Shown piece after piece: positions 43,198 to 51,497 of a stretch of DNA of 64,000 nucleotides (position 1 is its first letter; each line of letters starts with the position of its first letter). The stretch comes from DASZQL01 sp964391865. GTDB lineage: Bacteria > Planctomycetota > Phycisphaerae > Phycisphaerales > UBA1924. The notes below the pieces were generated by a model, which had not been told where the DNA came from, searched no databases, and saw nothing but the letters and a program-made list of their open reading frames with translations. The DNA lies in contig CAYMNQ010000003.1 in assembly GCA_964391865.1 (NCBI GenBank), positions 1 through 64,000 on the forward strand. The letters are read 5' to 3'. The position numbers and the translations under genes were made by a program.

Positions 43198-44541
43198 ATG
43201 CGACTGACCATGGTGGGTACCGGCTATGTGGGTCTCGTGACCGGCGTGTGCTTCAGCAACACCGGCAACGATGTCATCTGCCTCGACACCGATAAACGCA
43301 AGATCGACATCCTCCTCGGTGGCGGATGCCCCATCTACGAGCCGGGCCTCACCGAGATGATGGAGAAGAACGTGCAGGCGGGCCGCCTGCACTTCACCAC
43401 CGACGCCGCCAGCGCCTACAAGAACGCCCAGATGATCTTCATCTGCGTCGGCACGCCCACGGGCGAGAACGGCGAGACCAACATGAGCTACGTCTGGGGC
43501 GCCGCCGACGCCATCGGGCAGGCGATCAAGGCGCTCGGCCCGAACCAGGAGCCGAAGGTCGTCGTCGTCAAGTCCACCGTCCCCGTCGGCACCACGCTCG
43601 CCGTCAAGGAGCGCATCAAGAAGATCGTCGGCGATCTCCCCTTCAGCGTCGCCGACAACCCCGAGTTCCTCAAGGAAGGCGCCGCGATCAACGACTTCAT
43701 GAAGCCCGACCGCGTGGTCTGCGGCGTGGAAGACGAGCGCACCGGCGACCTCATGCGCGAACTCTACGACCCCTTCGTCCGCCAGGGGCACCCCATCTAC
43801 ATCATGGACGTGCTCTCTGCCGAGATGGTCAAGTACGCCAGCAACAACTTCCTCGCCACCAAGATCAGCTTCATCAACGAGATGGCCGCCCTGTGCGAAG
43901 CCTACGGCGCCGACATCGGCAAGGTCCGCGAGGGCATGTGCGCCGACAAACGCATCGGCAACCAGTTCCTCTACCCCGGCCTCGGCTACGGCGGGTCTTG
44001 CTTCCCCAAAGACACGCTCGCGTGCATCATGATGGGCAACCAGAAGAAGGTCGCCACGCAGCTCTCGCAAGCCGTGCACGATGTGAACCAGCGCCAACGC
44101 AAGCTCTTCTGGAACAAAATCACCGGCCACTTCGGCGGCGAGAGTTCGCTGAAGGGCAAGACGCTCGCCTTCTGGGGCATGGCGTTCAAGCCGCACACCG
44201 ACGACATCCGCGAAGCCCCCGCCGTCGATCTCATGCTCTGGGCCAAGCAGGCCGGCGCGAAGGTCCGCGGCTTCGACCCCGTCGCCGCCGAGAACGTCGA
44301 GCGCGAAAACCCCAAAGCCTTCGAAATCTCCGACGGGCTGTACGAAACCGCCCGCGGCGCCGATGCCCTCATCATCAGCACCGACTGGGACGAGTTCAAG
44401 CAGCCCGACTTCGGCAAGCTGAAGGAACTCATGAAGTCCGCCGTCATCTTCGACGGCCGGAACCTCTACAAGCGCGACGCGATGGAGCGGGCGGGGTTCA
44501 ACTACTACTCCGTCGGGCGGGCGCCGGTGAAGGCGCGATAG
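43198..44541 (+). CDS. UDP-glucose 6-dehydrogenase
   Basis: Oxidises UDP-glucose to UDP-glucuronate. MRLTMVGTGYVGLVTGVCFS is the NAD motif, KSTVPVGTT and NPEFLKEGAAINDFMKPDRV are Ugd blocks, and catalytic Cys268 lies in GYGGSCFPKDTLA. FWGMAFKPHTDDIREAPA closes the pattern. It has 447 residues. The ATG at 43198 is 7 nt after AAAGG, which is the outer end of the repeat arm. It supplies UDP-GlcA for the UDP-xylose synthase upstream. Confidence 0.93.
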   Translation: MRLTMVGTGYVGLVTGVCFSNTGNDVICLDTDKRKIDILLGGGCPIYEPGLTEMMEKNVQAGRLHFTTDAASAYKNAQMIFICVGTPTGENGETNMSYVWGAADAIGQAIKALGPNQEPKVVVVKSTVPVGTTLAVKERIKKIVGDLPFSVADNPEFLKEGAAINDFMKPDRVVCGVEDERTGDLMRELYDPFVRQGHPIYIMDVLSAEMVKYASNNFLATKISFINEMAALCEAYGADIGKVREGMCADKRIGNQFLYPGLGYGGSCFPKDTLACIMMGNQKKVATQLSQAVHDVNQRQRKLFWNKITGHFGGESSLKGKTLAFWGMAFKPHTDDIREAPAVDLMLWAKQAGAKVRGFDPVAAENVERENPKAFEISDGLYETARGADALIISTDWDEFKQPDFGKLKELMKSAVIFDGRNLYKRDAMERAGFNYYSVGRAPVKAR

Positions 44542-44586
44542 TCGCGTCACGCGATTCGACCGATGCCTCGGCGAAGCGCGCCCGCG

Positions 44587-45189
44587 CTACGCGGCACTCG
44601 GCCCGGTCCGCCGCGTCGGTGGCGCCGCGCGCGAGCGGACCGCTTCGATGAATTCGTCCATCGAATCTTGCGGGGAGAACGCTCGCTTCGGCAGCACAGT
44701 CTGAATCCCGAACTGGAACTCGAGCCGGTAGACGTCGCCGAGATCGTCGACCTCCCGCACACTCCGCCAGAAGTGGACGCCCGAGCCCCACTCGTTCGAG
44801 ATATGGACGCCGTCCTCGTCAAGCCAGAGCCGGGTCGGCCCGAGCGGGACCGGCATCTGGCCTGTCCGGACAGACTCTTCCACGGCACGGCGCGCGGCGG
44901 TCTTGAGTGGAGACCTCACAAATCGATGCACGACAACCAGCACGAAGTAGACGCCCAGCATCGCCACCGCAACCCACGCCACCTGATTGGACAGGATCCA
45001 CTTCACTACGATAAACGCGGCCAAGCCGACGACGAACAGCGTGGTCCAGACTTTGGATAGCATCCTGTAGTTGTCCAGAACGCTGTTCTTGGACGCGACC
45101 ACACTGTCCATCGCTCGCAAGTGCGCGCCGACCCAATCATCAACAGTCAGCGTGTATTCAAGAGCAGCCGTCGGAATTGCAGTGGCCAT
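44587..45189 (-). CDS. YcxB-like membrane protein
   Basis: A protein of 200 residues: an N-terminal ALEYTLTVDDWVGAHLRAMD segment, two adjacent membrane helices (about 48-68 and 72-92), then a soluble beta domain ending VLPKRAFSPQDSMDEFIEAV, matching YcxB-family order (the FP/KR-AF box is typical). Function unknown. The start codon ATG at 45189 overlaps the ATG of the divergent GrpB-family gene in the palindrome CATG. TACCCT lies 5 nt upstream, suggesting a leaderless start. Confidence 0.75.
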   Translation of the reverse strand: MATAIPTAALEYTLTVDDWVGAHLRAMDSVVASKNSVLDNYRMLSKVWTTLFVVGLAAFIVVKWILSNQVAWVAVAMLGVYFVLVVVHRFVRSPLKTAARRAVEESVRTGQMPVPLGPTRLWLDEDGVHISNEWGSGVHFWRSVREVDDLGDVYRLEFQFGIQTVLPKRAFSPQDSMDEFIEAVRSRAAPPTRRTGPSAA

Positions 45190-45724
45190 GCCACAGGGTA
45201 CCCCGAGCGATCCGAGGAATTCCACGCCGCCCCCCGGCGCGGAATTGTTCACCCTCAACACCAACCCGCACGCGCCGGCAATCATCGCCCGCATCACCGC
45301 CGAACTCACGAGCGAACTCCGCGCCCTCCTGCCCTGCGCCATCATCGAACCCATCGGCGCGACAGCGATCCCCGGCTGCCTGACCAAGGGCGACATCGAC
45401 CTCCTCGCGCGCGTCGAGCCCGCCGACTTCCAAGCCGCCGCCGCTGAACTCGCGCGCCGCTTCACACCGCACCAGACCGAGAACTGGTCGGCGACATTCG
45501 CCTCGTTCGCCACCGAGCGCGACGACATCCCCGTCGGCGTGCAGCTCGTCATCATCAACTCGACCGACGACGCCGATTTCCGCGCGTTCCGCGACCAACT
45601 CCGCGCCAACCCCGAACGAGTCAACGAATACAACGCGCTCAAGCGGTCATGGCACGGGCGACCGATGGCCGAATATCGAGATGCGAAAGAGCAATTCGTC
45701 CGCCGAGTGCTCGGCGCCACATGA
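45188..45724 (+). CDS. GrpB-family protein (UPF0157 nucleotidyltransferase-like)
   Basis: A protein of 178 residues. IIEPIGATAIPGCLTKGDIDLLARV matches the GrpB core with the xGSTAVPGLxxKPxIDxxV pattern, degenerate at two positions. LRANPERVNEYNALKR and YRDAKEQFVRRVL are the usual C-terminal helices. The family has a nucleotidyltransferase-like fold of unclear function. The ATG at 45188 overlaps the divergent gene's start, so its promoter would lie inside that gene. Confidence 0.8.
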   Translation: MPQGTPSDPRNSTPPPGAELFTLNTNPHAPAIIARITAELTSELRALLPCAIIEPIGATAIPGCLTKGDIDLLARVEPADFQAAAAELARRFTPHQTENWSATFASFATERDDIPVGVQLVIINSTDDADFRAFRDQLRANPERVNEYNALKRSWHGRPMAEYRDAKEQFVRRVLGAT

Positions 45725-45809
45725 GGCGCGAGCGCGAATCCGGGACGGCGGGCAACGAAGCACGCGGCGTTGGGCGCACCCCGCGTTCGACGACGCGCTG
45801 ACGCGCTGC

Positions 45810-45815
45810 CACACT
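45810..45815 (+). promoter_or_regulatory. -10 element CACACT, predicted leaderless start
   Basis: CACACT, then CCCGCC, then ATG at 45822. Same 6-nt spacing as the other predicted leaderless genes. Confidence 0.5.
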
Positions 45816-45821
45816 CCCGCC

Positions 45822-46589
45822 ATGAACCGCGACCGCTTCTCCTTCATCGCCCACACGCACCGCGCCATCTGCAACCCGCTGAGCTTCGACAAGCTCGACG
45901 GCGTGATCGCGCGGCTCGAACTTCCCGAGAACGCCGCCGCCATCGACATCGGCTGCGGCAAGGCGGAACTCCTCATCCGCCTCGCGCACGCCTGGGGACA
46001 CCGGGGTGACCGCGGCGTCCGCGCCGTGGGCGTCGAACGCTCGCCGCTCTTCGCCGCCGATGCACAGCGCCGCGTGAACGACGCGGGCTTCGCCGAGCAC
46101 ATCGCCATCCACGAGACCGACGCGCTCGCGTGGCTCAACGCCAACCCCGCCCAGCGCTTCGACCTCGCCTGCTGCACCGGCTCGCTCCACGCCCTCGGCG
46201 GCTACGAGCCCACCCTCCGCACGCTCCTCGATCGGCTCAACCCCGCCGGCTGGCTGCTCATCGCCGAGGGTTTCTGGGCCAAGCCCCCCGCGCCCGAGTA
46301 CCTCAAGTTCCTGGGCGATGACGAATCGCAGTTCACCACCCACGCGGGCAACATCGAGCGAGCGATCGCGTTGGGCCTCACGCCCCACTTCGCCGCCACC
46401 GCGACGACCGACGAGTGGGACGACTACGAGTGGACCTACTCCTCAACCATCGAATCGCACGTCCGCGAGAACCCGGACGATCCTGATGCGAGCGAGATGC
46501 TCGCCCGCATCCGCCCCTGGCGCGAGGCGTATCTCACATGGGGCCGCGAGACGCTCGGCTTCGGCGTCTATCTCTTCCGCGCACCATGA
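45822..46589 (+). CDS. SAM-dependent methyltransferase, substrate unknown
   Basis: A class I methyltransferase of 255 residues. AAAIDIGCGKAELLIRLAHA is motif I, VRAVGVERSPLFAADAQRRV is motif II, RFDLACCTGSLHALGGYEPT is the post-motif and WLLIAEGFWAKPPAPEYLKF follows. The Gly-Glu... FLGDDESQF and YEWTYSSTIESHVREN segments look like a small-molecule methyltransferase lid. Its stop overlaps the start of the next small gene (ATGA). Confidence 0.85.
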   Translation: MNRDRFSFIAHTHRAICNPLSFDKLDGVIARLELPENAAAIDIGCGKAELLIRLAHAWGHRGDRGVRAVGVERSPLFAADAQRRVNDAGFAEHIAIHETDALAWLNANPAQRFDLACCTGSLHALGGYEPTLRTLLDRLNPAGWLLIAEGFWAKPPAPEYLKFLGDDESQFTTHAGNIERAIALGLTPHFAATATTDEWDDYEWTYSSTIESHVRENPDDPDASEMLARIRPWREAYLTWGRETLGFGVYLFRAP

Positions 46590-46879
46590 ACCACCACAAG
46601 TCCTCAAACACAGACAATTGCCGCAGCGGAGTACGTCTGGCCCGATTCATGGCCGCGTGGATGCTCGTGCTGCTGCTCTGGTCCGCGCTCACTCCGGATC
46701 CGGAAGTTCGGCGGACGTGGTTCATCTGGGCGTCGTTCTCCGCCGCGCTGCTCGTCATCAGCACCGGCACGAGACGCCTTCCCGAGTGGGCATACTCGTG
46801 GCTTGGCATACGGATCCTGTGCGCGACCCTGGTGTTCATCTCGCTAGGAGTGCTGGTGCTCGTAAAGCAACTCTTCTGA
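46586..46879 (+). CDS. Small three-helix membrane protein
   Basis: A protein of 97 residues with hydrophobic segments at about 20-35, 45-62 and 75-94. No recognised motif. The ATG overlaps the stop of the upstream methyltransferase gene by 4 nt, so it is translationally coupled and probably co-expressed. Confidence 0.6.
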   Translation: MNHHKSSNTDNCRSGVRLARFMAAWMLVLLLWSALTPDPEVRRTWFIWASFSAALLVISTGTRRLPEWAYSWLGIRILCATLVFISLGVLVLVKQLF

Positions 46880-46897
46880 CTCACTGTGCCGTAAGTC

Positions 46898-47557
46898 TCA
46901 CCGACAATTCGGGCATGGGCACTCGAACCCCCACGCATTGATCACCACCGCCAGATCGCCCAGCCCCACCTGACCATCGCCATCCAAATCCTGCAGCGCC
47001 CGCGGCGAGTCGTCCCCCCACGCGCCGATGATCGACGCGATATCGCCCAGCCCCACGAACCCGTCGCCGTCGAGGTCCGCCGGGCAGTCAGGGATGTACT
47101 CGACATCGAACGATGAATCGGTGAAGCGCCCGATCACCGCCAGGCCGCCGGGCAGCCCGCTCTCCCGCACCATGATCCACGTCGCGAACGGGTTGCCGAA
47201 GAAATCGATCTCGCCGTTCAGATCCGCGGTCTCGAACTCGGCGCTGAACGTGCCCTGCCCGTTCCATCCCAGCGATGAACCGATCACCGCCGTGCCGCGC
47301 GTCGCGTGGATCAGGAACACCCTCACATCCGCGGCGTCATACCCGCCGACCGTCTCAAACGTCGCCCGCACGCGCGTGTTCACCACCCGCCCCTGCGCCG
47401 TGCTGACGATCAGCGACTCCTTCGCCGGCAGCGCGGTCATCTCCTCCGGGATCGCAAAGCTCATCACCCGCGTGTACACCGGGCCCGCCGCCGCCGCCGC
47501 GCCGAGCGATGCGAACACCGCCAGCGCCGCCGCCTTCACCATTCGATGATCTCGCAT
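46898..47557 (-). CDS. Secreted protein with dockerin-like C-terminus
   Basis: A protein of 219 residues with a signal peptide (AAALAVFASLGAAAAAG), a beta-rich domain of about 130 residues with no family I recognise, then CPADLDGDGFVGLGDIASII and DLDGDGQVGLGDLAVVINAW repeats. It ends CPCPNCR, so the module is again bracketed by cysteines. Among three possible starts, the ATG at 47557 is 6 nt from GGAGG. Confidence 0.75.
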   Translation of the reverse strand: MRDHRMVKAAALAVFASLGAAAAAGPVYTRVMSFAIPEEMTALPAKESLIVSTAQGRVVNTRVRATFETVGGYDAADVRVFLIHATRGTAVIGSSLGWNGQGTFSAEFETADLNGEIDFFGNPFATWIMVRESGLPGGLAVIGRFTDSSFDVEYIPDCPADLDGDGFVGLGDIASIIGAWGDDSPRALQDLDGDGQVGLGDLAVVINAWGFECPCPNCR

Positions 47558-47612
47558 CATCCACCTCCAGCCCACGCCGATTCAATCGAGCATCTCTCCC
47601 TATGCCGCTAAA

Positions 47613-48836
47613 TCAGGCGACGGTTTCCTCGCCGCCGTCATCGCCCTCCGCCCCCACCCCGGCTCCCGCCGTCTCGCGCGGGAACCAGCGCAGACCGCCC
47701 GCTTCGAACTCATCCAGCGCCGCGCGCACCCCCGCCGCGTCCGGCGCGGTGCGCACCCGCTCGCGCAGCGGCTTGCACGGCCCCAGCTTCTTCGCGAACC
47801 ACGCGATCCGCCGCCGGATGTGATTCATCGCGTACCGCTCGTCGCGGTATTCGAGCATCAGGGCGAAGTACCGGCGGATGATCGCGAGTTTTTCCGCGAG
47901 CGGGGGGTCGGCGGGGGAAAGTCCAAAGTCCAAAGTCACAAAGTCCAAATGCTGGCGTGACCCGGTCTGGCTCGGGCTCAACTGTCTTTCAATTGCACTT
48001 TGCTCATTTGCACTTTGGACTTTCTGAACCTCCCACCCCTGCCGGAAGATCCACGGCGCCGCCAGCGCCCCGCGCCCGATCATCACGCCGTCGCAGCCGG
48101 TGCGCTCCATCATGTCGATCACGCCGAGGGCGGTGGTCACGTCGCCGTTGCCGAGCACGGGGATCGCGCCGTCAACCGATTCGACCACGCGACGGATGCC
48201 CTCGTGGTTCACGCCGCCCGTAAACTTCTGCTCCGTCGTGCGCCCATGCACCGTGACGAGTTGAATCCCGGCGCCCGCGAGATCGCGCGCCAGCCGGGGG
48301 GCGACGAACCGCTCGTTATCCCAGCCGAGGCGCATCTTCGCGGTGACGGGCACGCGCCCGGCGCTGGCGCGCTCCGCCGCGCGGACCACCATCTCCGCGA
48401 GGTGCACCGTGGCGCACGGGTCGCACAGCAGCATCGACCCGCCGTTCTTCTTCGTCACTTTGTCGACGGGGCAGCCCATGTTGATGTCGATCACCGTCGC
48501 GCCGTGATCGACGGCCCAGCGCGCCCCCTCCGCCAGAATCTCCCCCTCCGCCCCGTACAGCTGCATGCACAAGGGCTTGTCCAGCTCGTTCGTCGCCGCC
48601 AGATCAAGCGAGTGCATCGACCCGCGCAAGAGCCCGTGCGGCGAGAGCAAATCCGTACACGCGAGGCCAAGCCCGCCCTGCTCGCGGCACACAATCCGGA
48701 ACGCCAAATCGCAATACCCCGCGATCGGCGCGAGCAACAGATTGCTCCGCAGCGTCACCGCCCCGATCGTCAGCGGCACGCCGACACGCGGATTCGCGCG
48801 AGCGCTTAAGCGGGTTGGCTGGGAGGTGTCGTGCAT
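47613..48836 (-). CDS. tRNA-dihydrouridine synthase with repeat-derived insert
   Basis: A flavin enzyme reducing uridines in tRNA D-loops. LLLAPIAGYCDLAFRIVC, VIDINMGCPVDKVTKKNGGS (catalytic Cys region MGCP), VTAKMRLGWDNE, VTVHGRTTEQKFTG and IPVLGNGDV...CDGVMIGRGALAAPWIF give a full Dus core of the DusB-like branch. It has 407 residues. After WIFRQGW an insert of 36 codons (about residues 271-306) is encoded by a palindromic heptad repeat in frame. The helical C-terminal domain resumes at ADPPLAEKLAIIRRYF. The ATG at 48836 lies inside the 3' end of the upstream zinc-ribbon gene (31-bp overlap). Confidence 0.9.
   Translation of the reverse strand: MHDTSQPTRLSARANPRVGVPLTIGAVTLRSNLLLAPIAGYCDLAFRIVCREQGGLGLACTDLLSPHGLLRGSMHSLDLAATNELDKPLCMQLYGAEGEILAEGARWAVDHGATVIDINMGCPVDKVTKKNGGSMLLCDPCATVHLAEMVVRAAERASAGRVPVTAKMRLGWDNERFVAPRLARDLAGAGIQLVTVHGRTTEQKFTGGVNHEGIRRVVESVDGAIPVLGNGDVTTALGVIDMMERTGCDGVMIGRGALAAPWIFRQGWEVQKVQSANEQSAIERQLSPSQTGSRQHLDFVTLDFGLSPADPPLAEKLAIIRRYFALMLEYRDERYAMNHIRRRIAWFAKKLGPCKPLRERVRTAPDAAGVRAALDEFEAGGLRWFPRETAGAGVGAEGDDGGEETVA
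47917..48024. repeat. Palindromic heptad repeat inserted in frame in dus
   Basis: The left arm (47917-47951) has GTCCAAA, GTCCAAA, GTCACAAA, GTCCAAA units. The right arm (47990-48024) is its inverse, with 28 of 35 positions pairing, the outer 13 perfectly. Total length is 108 bp, exactly 36 codons, so the reading frame is kept. AT content is far above the gene around it. Confidence 0.8.
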
Positions 48837-49525
48837 GAAGAGGAGGGAATGGTAGCCCCGCCGCATTCCGGGCAGCGGGCGGCGCTGAGGCCGTGAAGGT
48901 CGTAGCCGCACGCGGGGCAAAGTCCGCGCTGGCGGCGGCGCAGCCGGCGAGTCGTCGGAACAACAGTGATCGCCGCGAGCCACAGCGCGGCATAGAACAG
49001 GGCATCAATCAACATCGCGGGACAGAGTGCCGACGTCGGTAGAAGAATCAGCGAGTGGTGAGGATTCGCCGATCGCTTGGTCCAGTTCGGAACGCGCAGC
49101 CCTTCACGTACTCGCGTGGCGCTATACGGCTCGTCGGGGTAGTCAGCCGTTACGGCCGAACCACGAAGGCACTTGAACGGCCAACCTGCGCGGTTCACAT
49201 GAATGAAGTGAGTGATCGTCGGGAGATTGTCACGCCACCCAGCCGTCCACCGGGGCGCGACATCGATCCTGCGCTCAAAGTAGTACGCCGGGTGTGTCAT
49301 GGCGCGATAGGGATGGAGCCCCAACGACGAGTAGCCGGTCCACTCCTGAAGTTGCCCGTGCCAATACTGTTGTTCCGGGCTTCGAAACTGCGCGCCATCG
49401 GGCGGACGCGTGGCGAACGGTCCGAATCGAAGCTGAGCGGACATCGAGATTCCCCATGCCACCGCCACCGTCGTCAACACGCCGAGCGCGAGACACACCA
49501 CCACTCGCCACACCCAGCGCCGCAT
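48806..49525 (-). CDS. Membrane protein with C-terminal zinc ribbon (paralog 1)
   Basis: A protein of 239 residues: N-terminal membrane helix (VVVCLALGVLTTVAVAWGIS), an extracytoplasmic region with RAGWPFKCLRG, a second helix near LIDALFYAALWLAAITVV, then a four-Cys ribbon CPACGYDLHGL...CPECGG and a Ser/Thr/Pro tail. It shares all these features in order with the genes at 49527 and 58172. Function unknown, no outside family recognised. GGAG lies 7 nt before the ATG. It begins 1 nt after the stop of paralog 2. Confidence 0.75.
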   Translation of the reverse strand: MRRWVWRVVVCLALGVLTTVAVAWGISMSAQLRFGPFATRPPDGAQFRSPEQQYWHGQLQEWTGYSSLGLHPYRAMTHPAYYFERRIDVAPRWTAGWRDNLPTITHFIHVNRAGWPFKCLRGSAVTADYPDEPYSATRVREGLRVPNWTKRSANPHHSLILLPTSALCPAMLIDALFYAALWLAAITVVPTTRRLRRRQRGLCPACGYDLHGLSAARCPECGGATIPSSSCTTPPSQPA

Positions 49526-49526
49526 C

Positions 49527-50219
49527 TCAAGGCTCCGTGACAACGACCGCCGACTTAGGCTGCGCCCATGATGCAATGACCGAATCACCACACTCAGGGC
49601 AACGAGAAGAGTGGAGGCCGACCAGACAATACCCGCACCCGCCGCATTGGTTTCGCTGCTGCCTCCGCCATCGAATCAGGATGCGCGGGAATGGGATGAG
49701 TCCAGCCAAGAGAATTGCATAGAAGATCGAGCTGAGGGCCAGCCCGCGCACGATCGGTGAGTGTGGCAGTGGGAATCGAGCCGGAGTGGTGTTGGTGGCC
49801 GTTGGCGGTGTGTAACCAGTGAAGAGAACAGTGCTGCTCAAGTCGATGCGGCTCTTTCGTTCGCTCGATTGGACACATCTGAATGGCCATCCATAGGCCG
49901 TGAGTGTCAGATCAAAGTCCTCGGCGGTAAGAGCGCCTTCGGCGGTGCTCACAGCCCAATCCGCAAGTGCAACTTCGGGCCCGATGGCGACGCAGAGGCA
50001 ACTGCTCGGTGTTCTCAGCCGGTAACGATCACTGATCCAATCTCTCTCGCGAACACCGTCGATGCTGGGCTCTCGGTCGATCAGAATGACGCGGTTCACA
50101 CGCAGCGATGGCCCGACCGGTGCTGCGCCGCGCATCAGTATTGATACCCACGGCAGCGCGACCGTTGTCAGCACGCCGAGTGCCAAGCACACCGGGATTC
50201 TCTTCACCCATCGCCGCAC
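49527..50219 (-). CDS. Membrane protein with C-terminal zinc ribbon (paralog 2)
   Basis: A protein of 230 residues. Same plan as paralog 1: MRRWV..., helix PVCLALGVLTTVALPWVS, central AYGWPFRCVQS, helix LALSSIFYAILLAGLIPF, ribbon CGGCGYCLVGLHSSRCPECG. The central region has otherwise drifted, so the GWPF-C motif and the ribbon appear to be what is conserved. The heptad array lies directly upstream. Confidence 0.72.
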   Translation of the reverse strand: MRRWVKRIPVCLALGVLTTVALPWVSILMRGAAPVGPSLRVNRVILIDREPSIDGVRERDWISDRYRLRTPSSCLCVAIGPEVALADWAVSTAEGALTAEDFDLTLTAYGWPFRCVQSSERKSRIDLSSTVLFTGYTPPTATNTTPARFPLPHSPIVRGLALSSIFYAILLAGLIPFPRILIRWRRQQRNQCGGCGYCLVGLHSSRCPECGDSVIASWAQPKSAVVVTEP

Positions 50220-50224
50220 GCGCG

Positions 50225-50356
50225 ACCTCCCGCGCCGAACGTCGCAGTCTTCCGGCTCCCAGCCTCAAGCTCCAAGCTTCAAGCTTCCGGTCTCCGGCCC
50301 CCAACTCAAAACCCCCAACCCAAAACCCGCAGCACTCAGCACTCGTTCCTCAGCAC
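50225..50356. repeat. Long 7-bp degenerate tandem repeat array
   Basis: The whole intergenic gap reads as about 17 heptads in one phase: CAAGCTC, CAAGCTT, CAAGCTT, CCGGTCT, CCGGCCC, CCAACTC, AAAACCC, CCAACCC, AAAACCC, GCAGCAC, TCAGCAC, TCGTTCC, TCAGCAC, TCAGCTC. Unit sequence drifts along the array in blocks, but the 7-bp register is kept from the start of one gene to the stop of the next. Confidence 0.8.
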
Positions 50357-50833
50357 TCAGCTCCCCCGCTCCGCCGCCGCCTTCATCGCGTTCAAATCCC
50401 CCTCGAGCATTTTCTTCATCGCGCCCTTCATCATCAGCCCCATCAGCGGCGACATGATCTTCGCCATCAGCGTCACCGGTCGCGCCGTCGTCGTCATCAC
50501 GACGTCGGTTCCGCCGGAACCACCGGGACTACCCGCGCCGCCCGTCGGCGTGAATGTGAAGCGCGTCGCGTACTCCACGCCGCAGGATGTGCAGCCGACG
50601 GTGTACGCCCGCCCCGGCTGGAACTCGGTGAACTCCATCGTCTCCGTCGCCGTCTTGCCGAACATCACGCGGCTCTCGCGGAAGCGCGTGCCCGTGCCGA
50701 TCGGCCCGTCGGTCAGCACCTCCAGCGCGGTGATCCCCTTGATGTGCTTCGGCGCCTCGCGCACATTCGAGAAGACCTCGAACACGCGATCGACCGGCGC
50801 TTCAACGCGCACGCGGCTCTCGAACATCGCCAT
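50357..50833 (-). CDS. SRPBCC-family protein (polyketide cyclase/START-like)
   Basis: A protein of 158 residues. VRVEAPVDRVFEVFSNVREAPKHIKGI is the standard opening of polyketide_cyc2/SRPBCC proteins, followed by GTRFRESRVMFGKTATETME and the long C-terminal helix VTLMAKIMSPLMGLMMKGAMKKML. It binds a hydrophobic ligand in a helix-grip fold. The ligand is unknown. GGAGG is 8 nt before the ATG. Confidence 0.82.
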   Translation of the reverse strand: MAMFESRVRVEAPVDRVFEVFSNVREAPKHIKGITALEVLTDGPIGTGTRFRESRVMFGKTATETMEFTEFQPGRAYTVGCTSCGVEYATRFTFTPTGGAGSPGGSGGTDVVMTTTARPVTLMAKIMSPLMGLMMKGAMKKMLEGDLNAMKAAAERGS

Positions 50834-50880
50834 GGCTTCAACCTCCGCGCCCCCAGCGTCTCCGCGGTGAATCTTCTTCC

Positions 50881-51192
50881 TCAAACCCCCGGTGTCGCGT
50901 CGAGCTGCGCCGCGAGATCGAAATCCTTCTGCGTGATCCCGCCCGCGTCGTGCGTGTTGAGCGAGAGCGTGACCTTGTTCCAGCGGATGAGGATGTCCGG
51001 GTGGTGCTGCACCTTCTCGGCGAGTTCCGCCGCGCGATTCACGAACTTCATGGCGGCGATGAAATCCTTGAACTGGTACGTCCGCTGGATCGACCCCGCC
51101 ACCTCGGCCCATTGCGGCAGAGGCTTCAACTGGTCCGCGATCTGCTCTTCCGTCAGCTTCTGCGGGGCTTTGGTGCTCGCTTTCGCCGCCAT
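50881..51192 (-). CDS. Pterin-4a-carbinolamine dehydratase family protein
   Basis: A protein of 103 residues. The signature is complete: FVNRAAELAEKVQHHPDILI, then WNKVTLSLNTHDAGGITQKD, with the conserved His-His-Pro and the later His. The enzyme dehydrates 4a-hydroxytetrahydropterin formed by aromatic amino acid hydroxylases. Many bacteria have it without a hydroxylase next to it, as here. Confidence 0.9.
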   Translation of the reverse strand: MAAKASTKAPQKLTEEQIADQLKPLPQWAEVAGSIQRTYQFKDFIAAMKFVNRAAELAEKVQHHPDILIRWNKVTLSLNTHDAGGITQKDFDLAAQLDATPGV

Positions 51193-51279
51193 GGTGATCG
51201 CCTCCCTCGCCGCCCAGCGGCGTGAACCACCAGCCTATCGCGCGGCGAACGCCCGTGCCGCGCTCTTGTTGACGCATTG

Positions 51280-51496
51280 AACCACGGAGGCACGGGGGAC
51301 GCGGAGGAGAGATTCTTCAACGCGAAGATCGCGAAGGGCGCAAAGAGATGAAGGCAAAAGAGAGGAGATGACAAGAGAACGGGATAGACCAAGAACAAAC
51401 TCGCTCTGACCCCCGACGCATTTTCCCTCTTCGCGCTCTCTGCGATCTTCGCGTTATAAATCCCCGTTCCGTGCTCTCCGTGTCTCTGTGGTGAAT
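51280..51496. repeat. Empty nonad-repeat hairpin element upstream of gluQ-like gene
   Basis: The outer arms (51281-51310 and 51469-51496) are of the CCACGGAGG/CACAGAGAC type. The inner arms (51319-51347 and 51427-51455) read AACGCGAAGATCGC... and pair at 24 or more of 29 positions. The centre (51348-51426) is purine-rich with no gene. Outer wording matches the arms of the GxxExxY element, so this looks like an empty relative. It fills most of the 305-bp gene-free gap here. Confidence 0.75.
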
Positions 51497-51497
51497 C

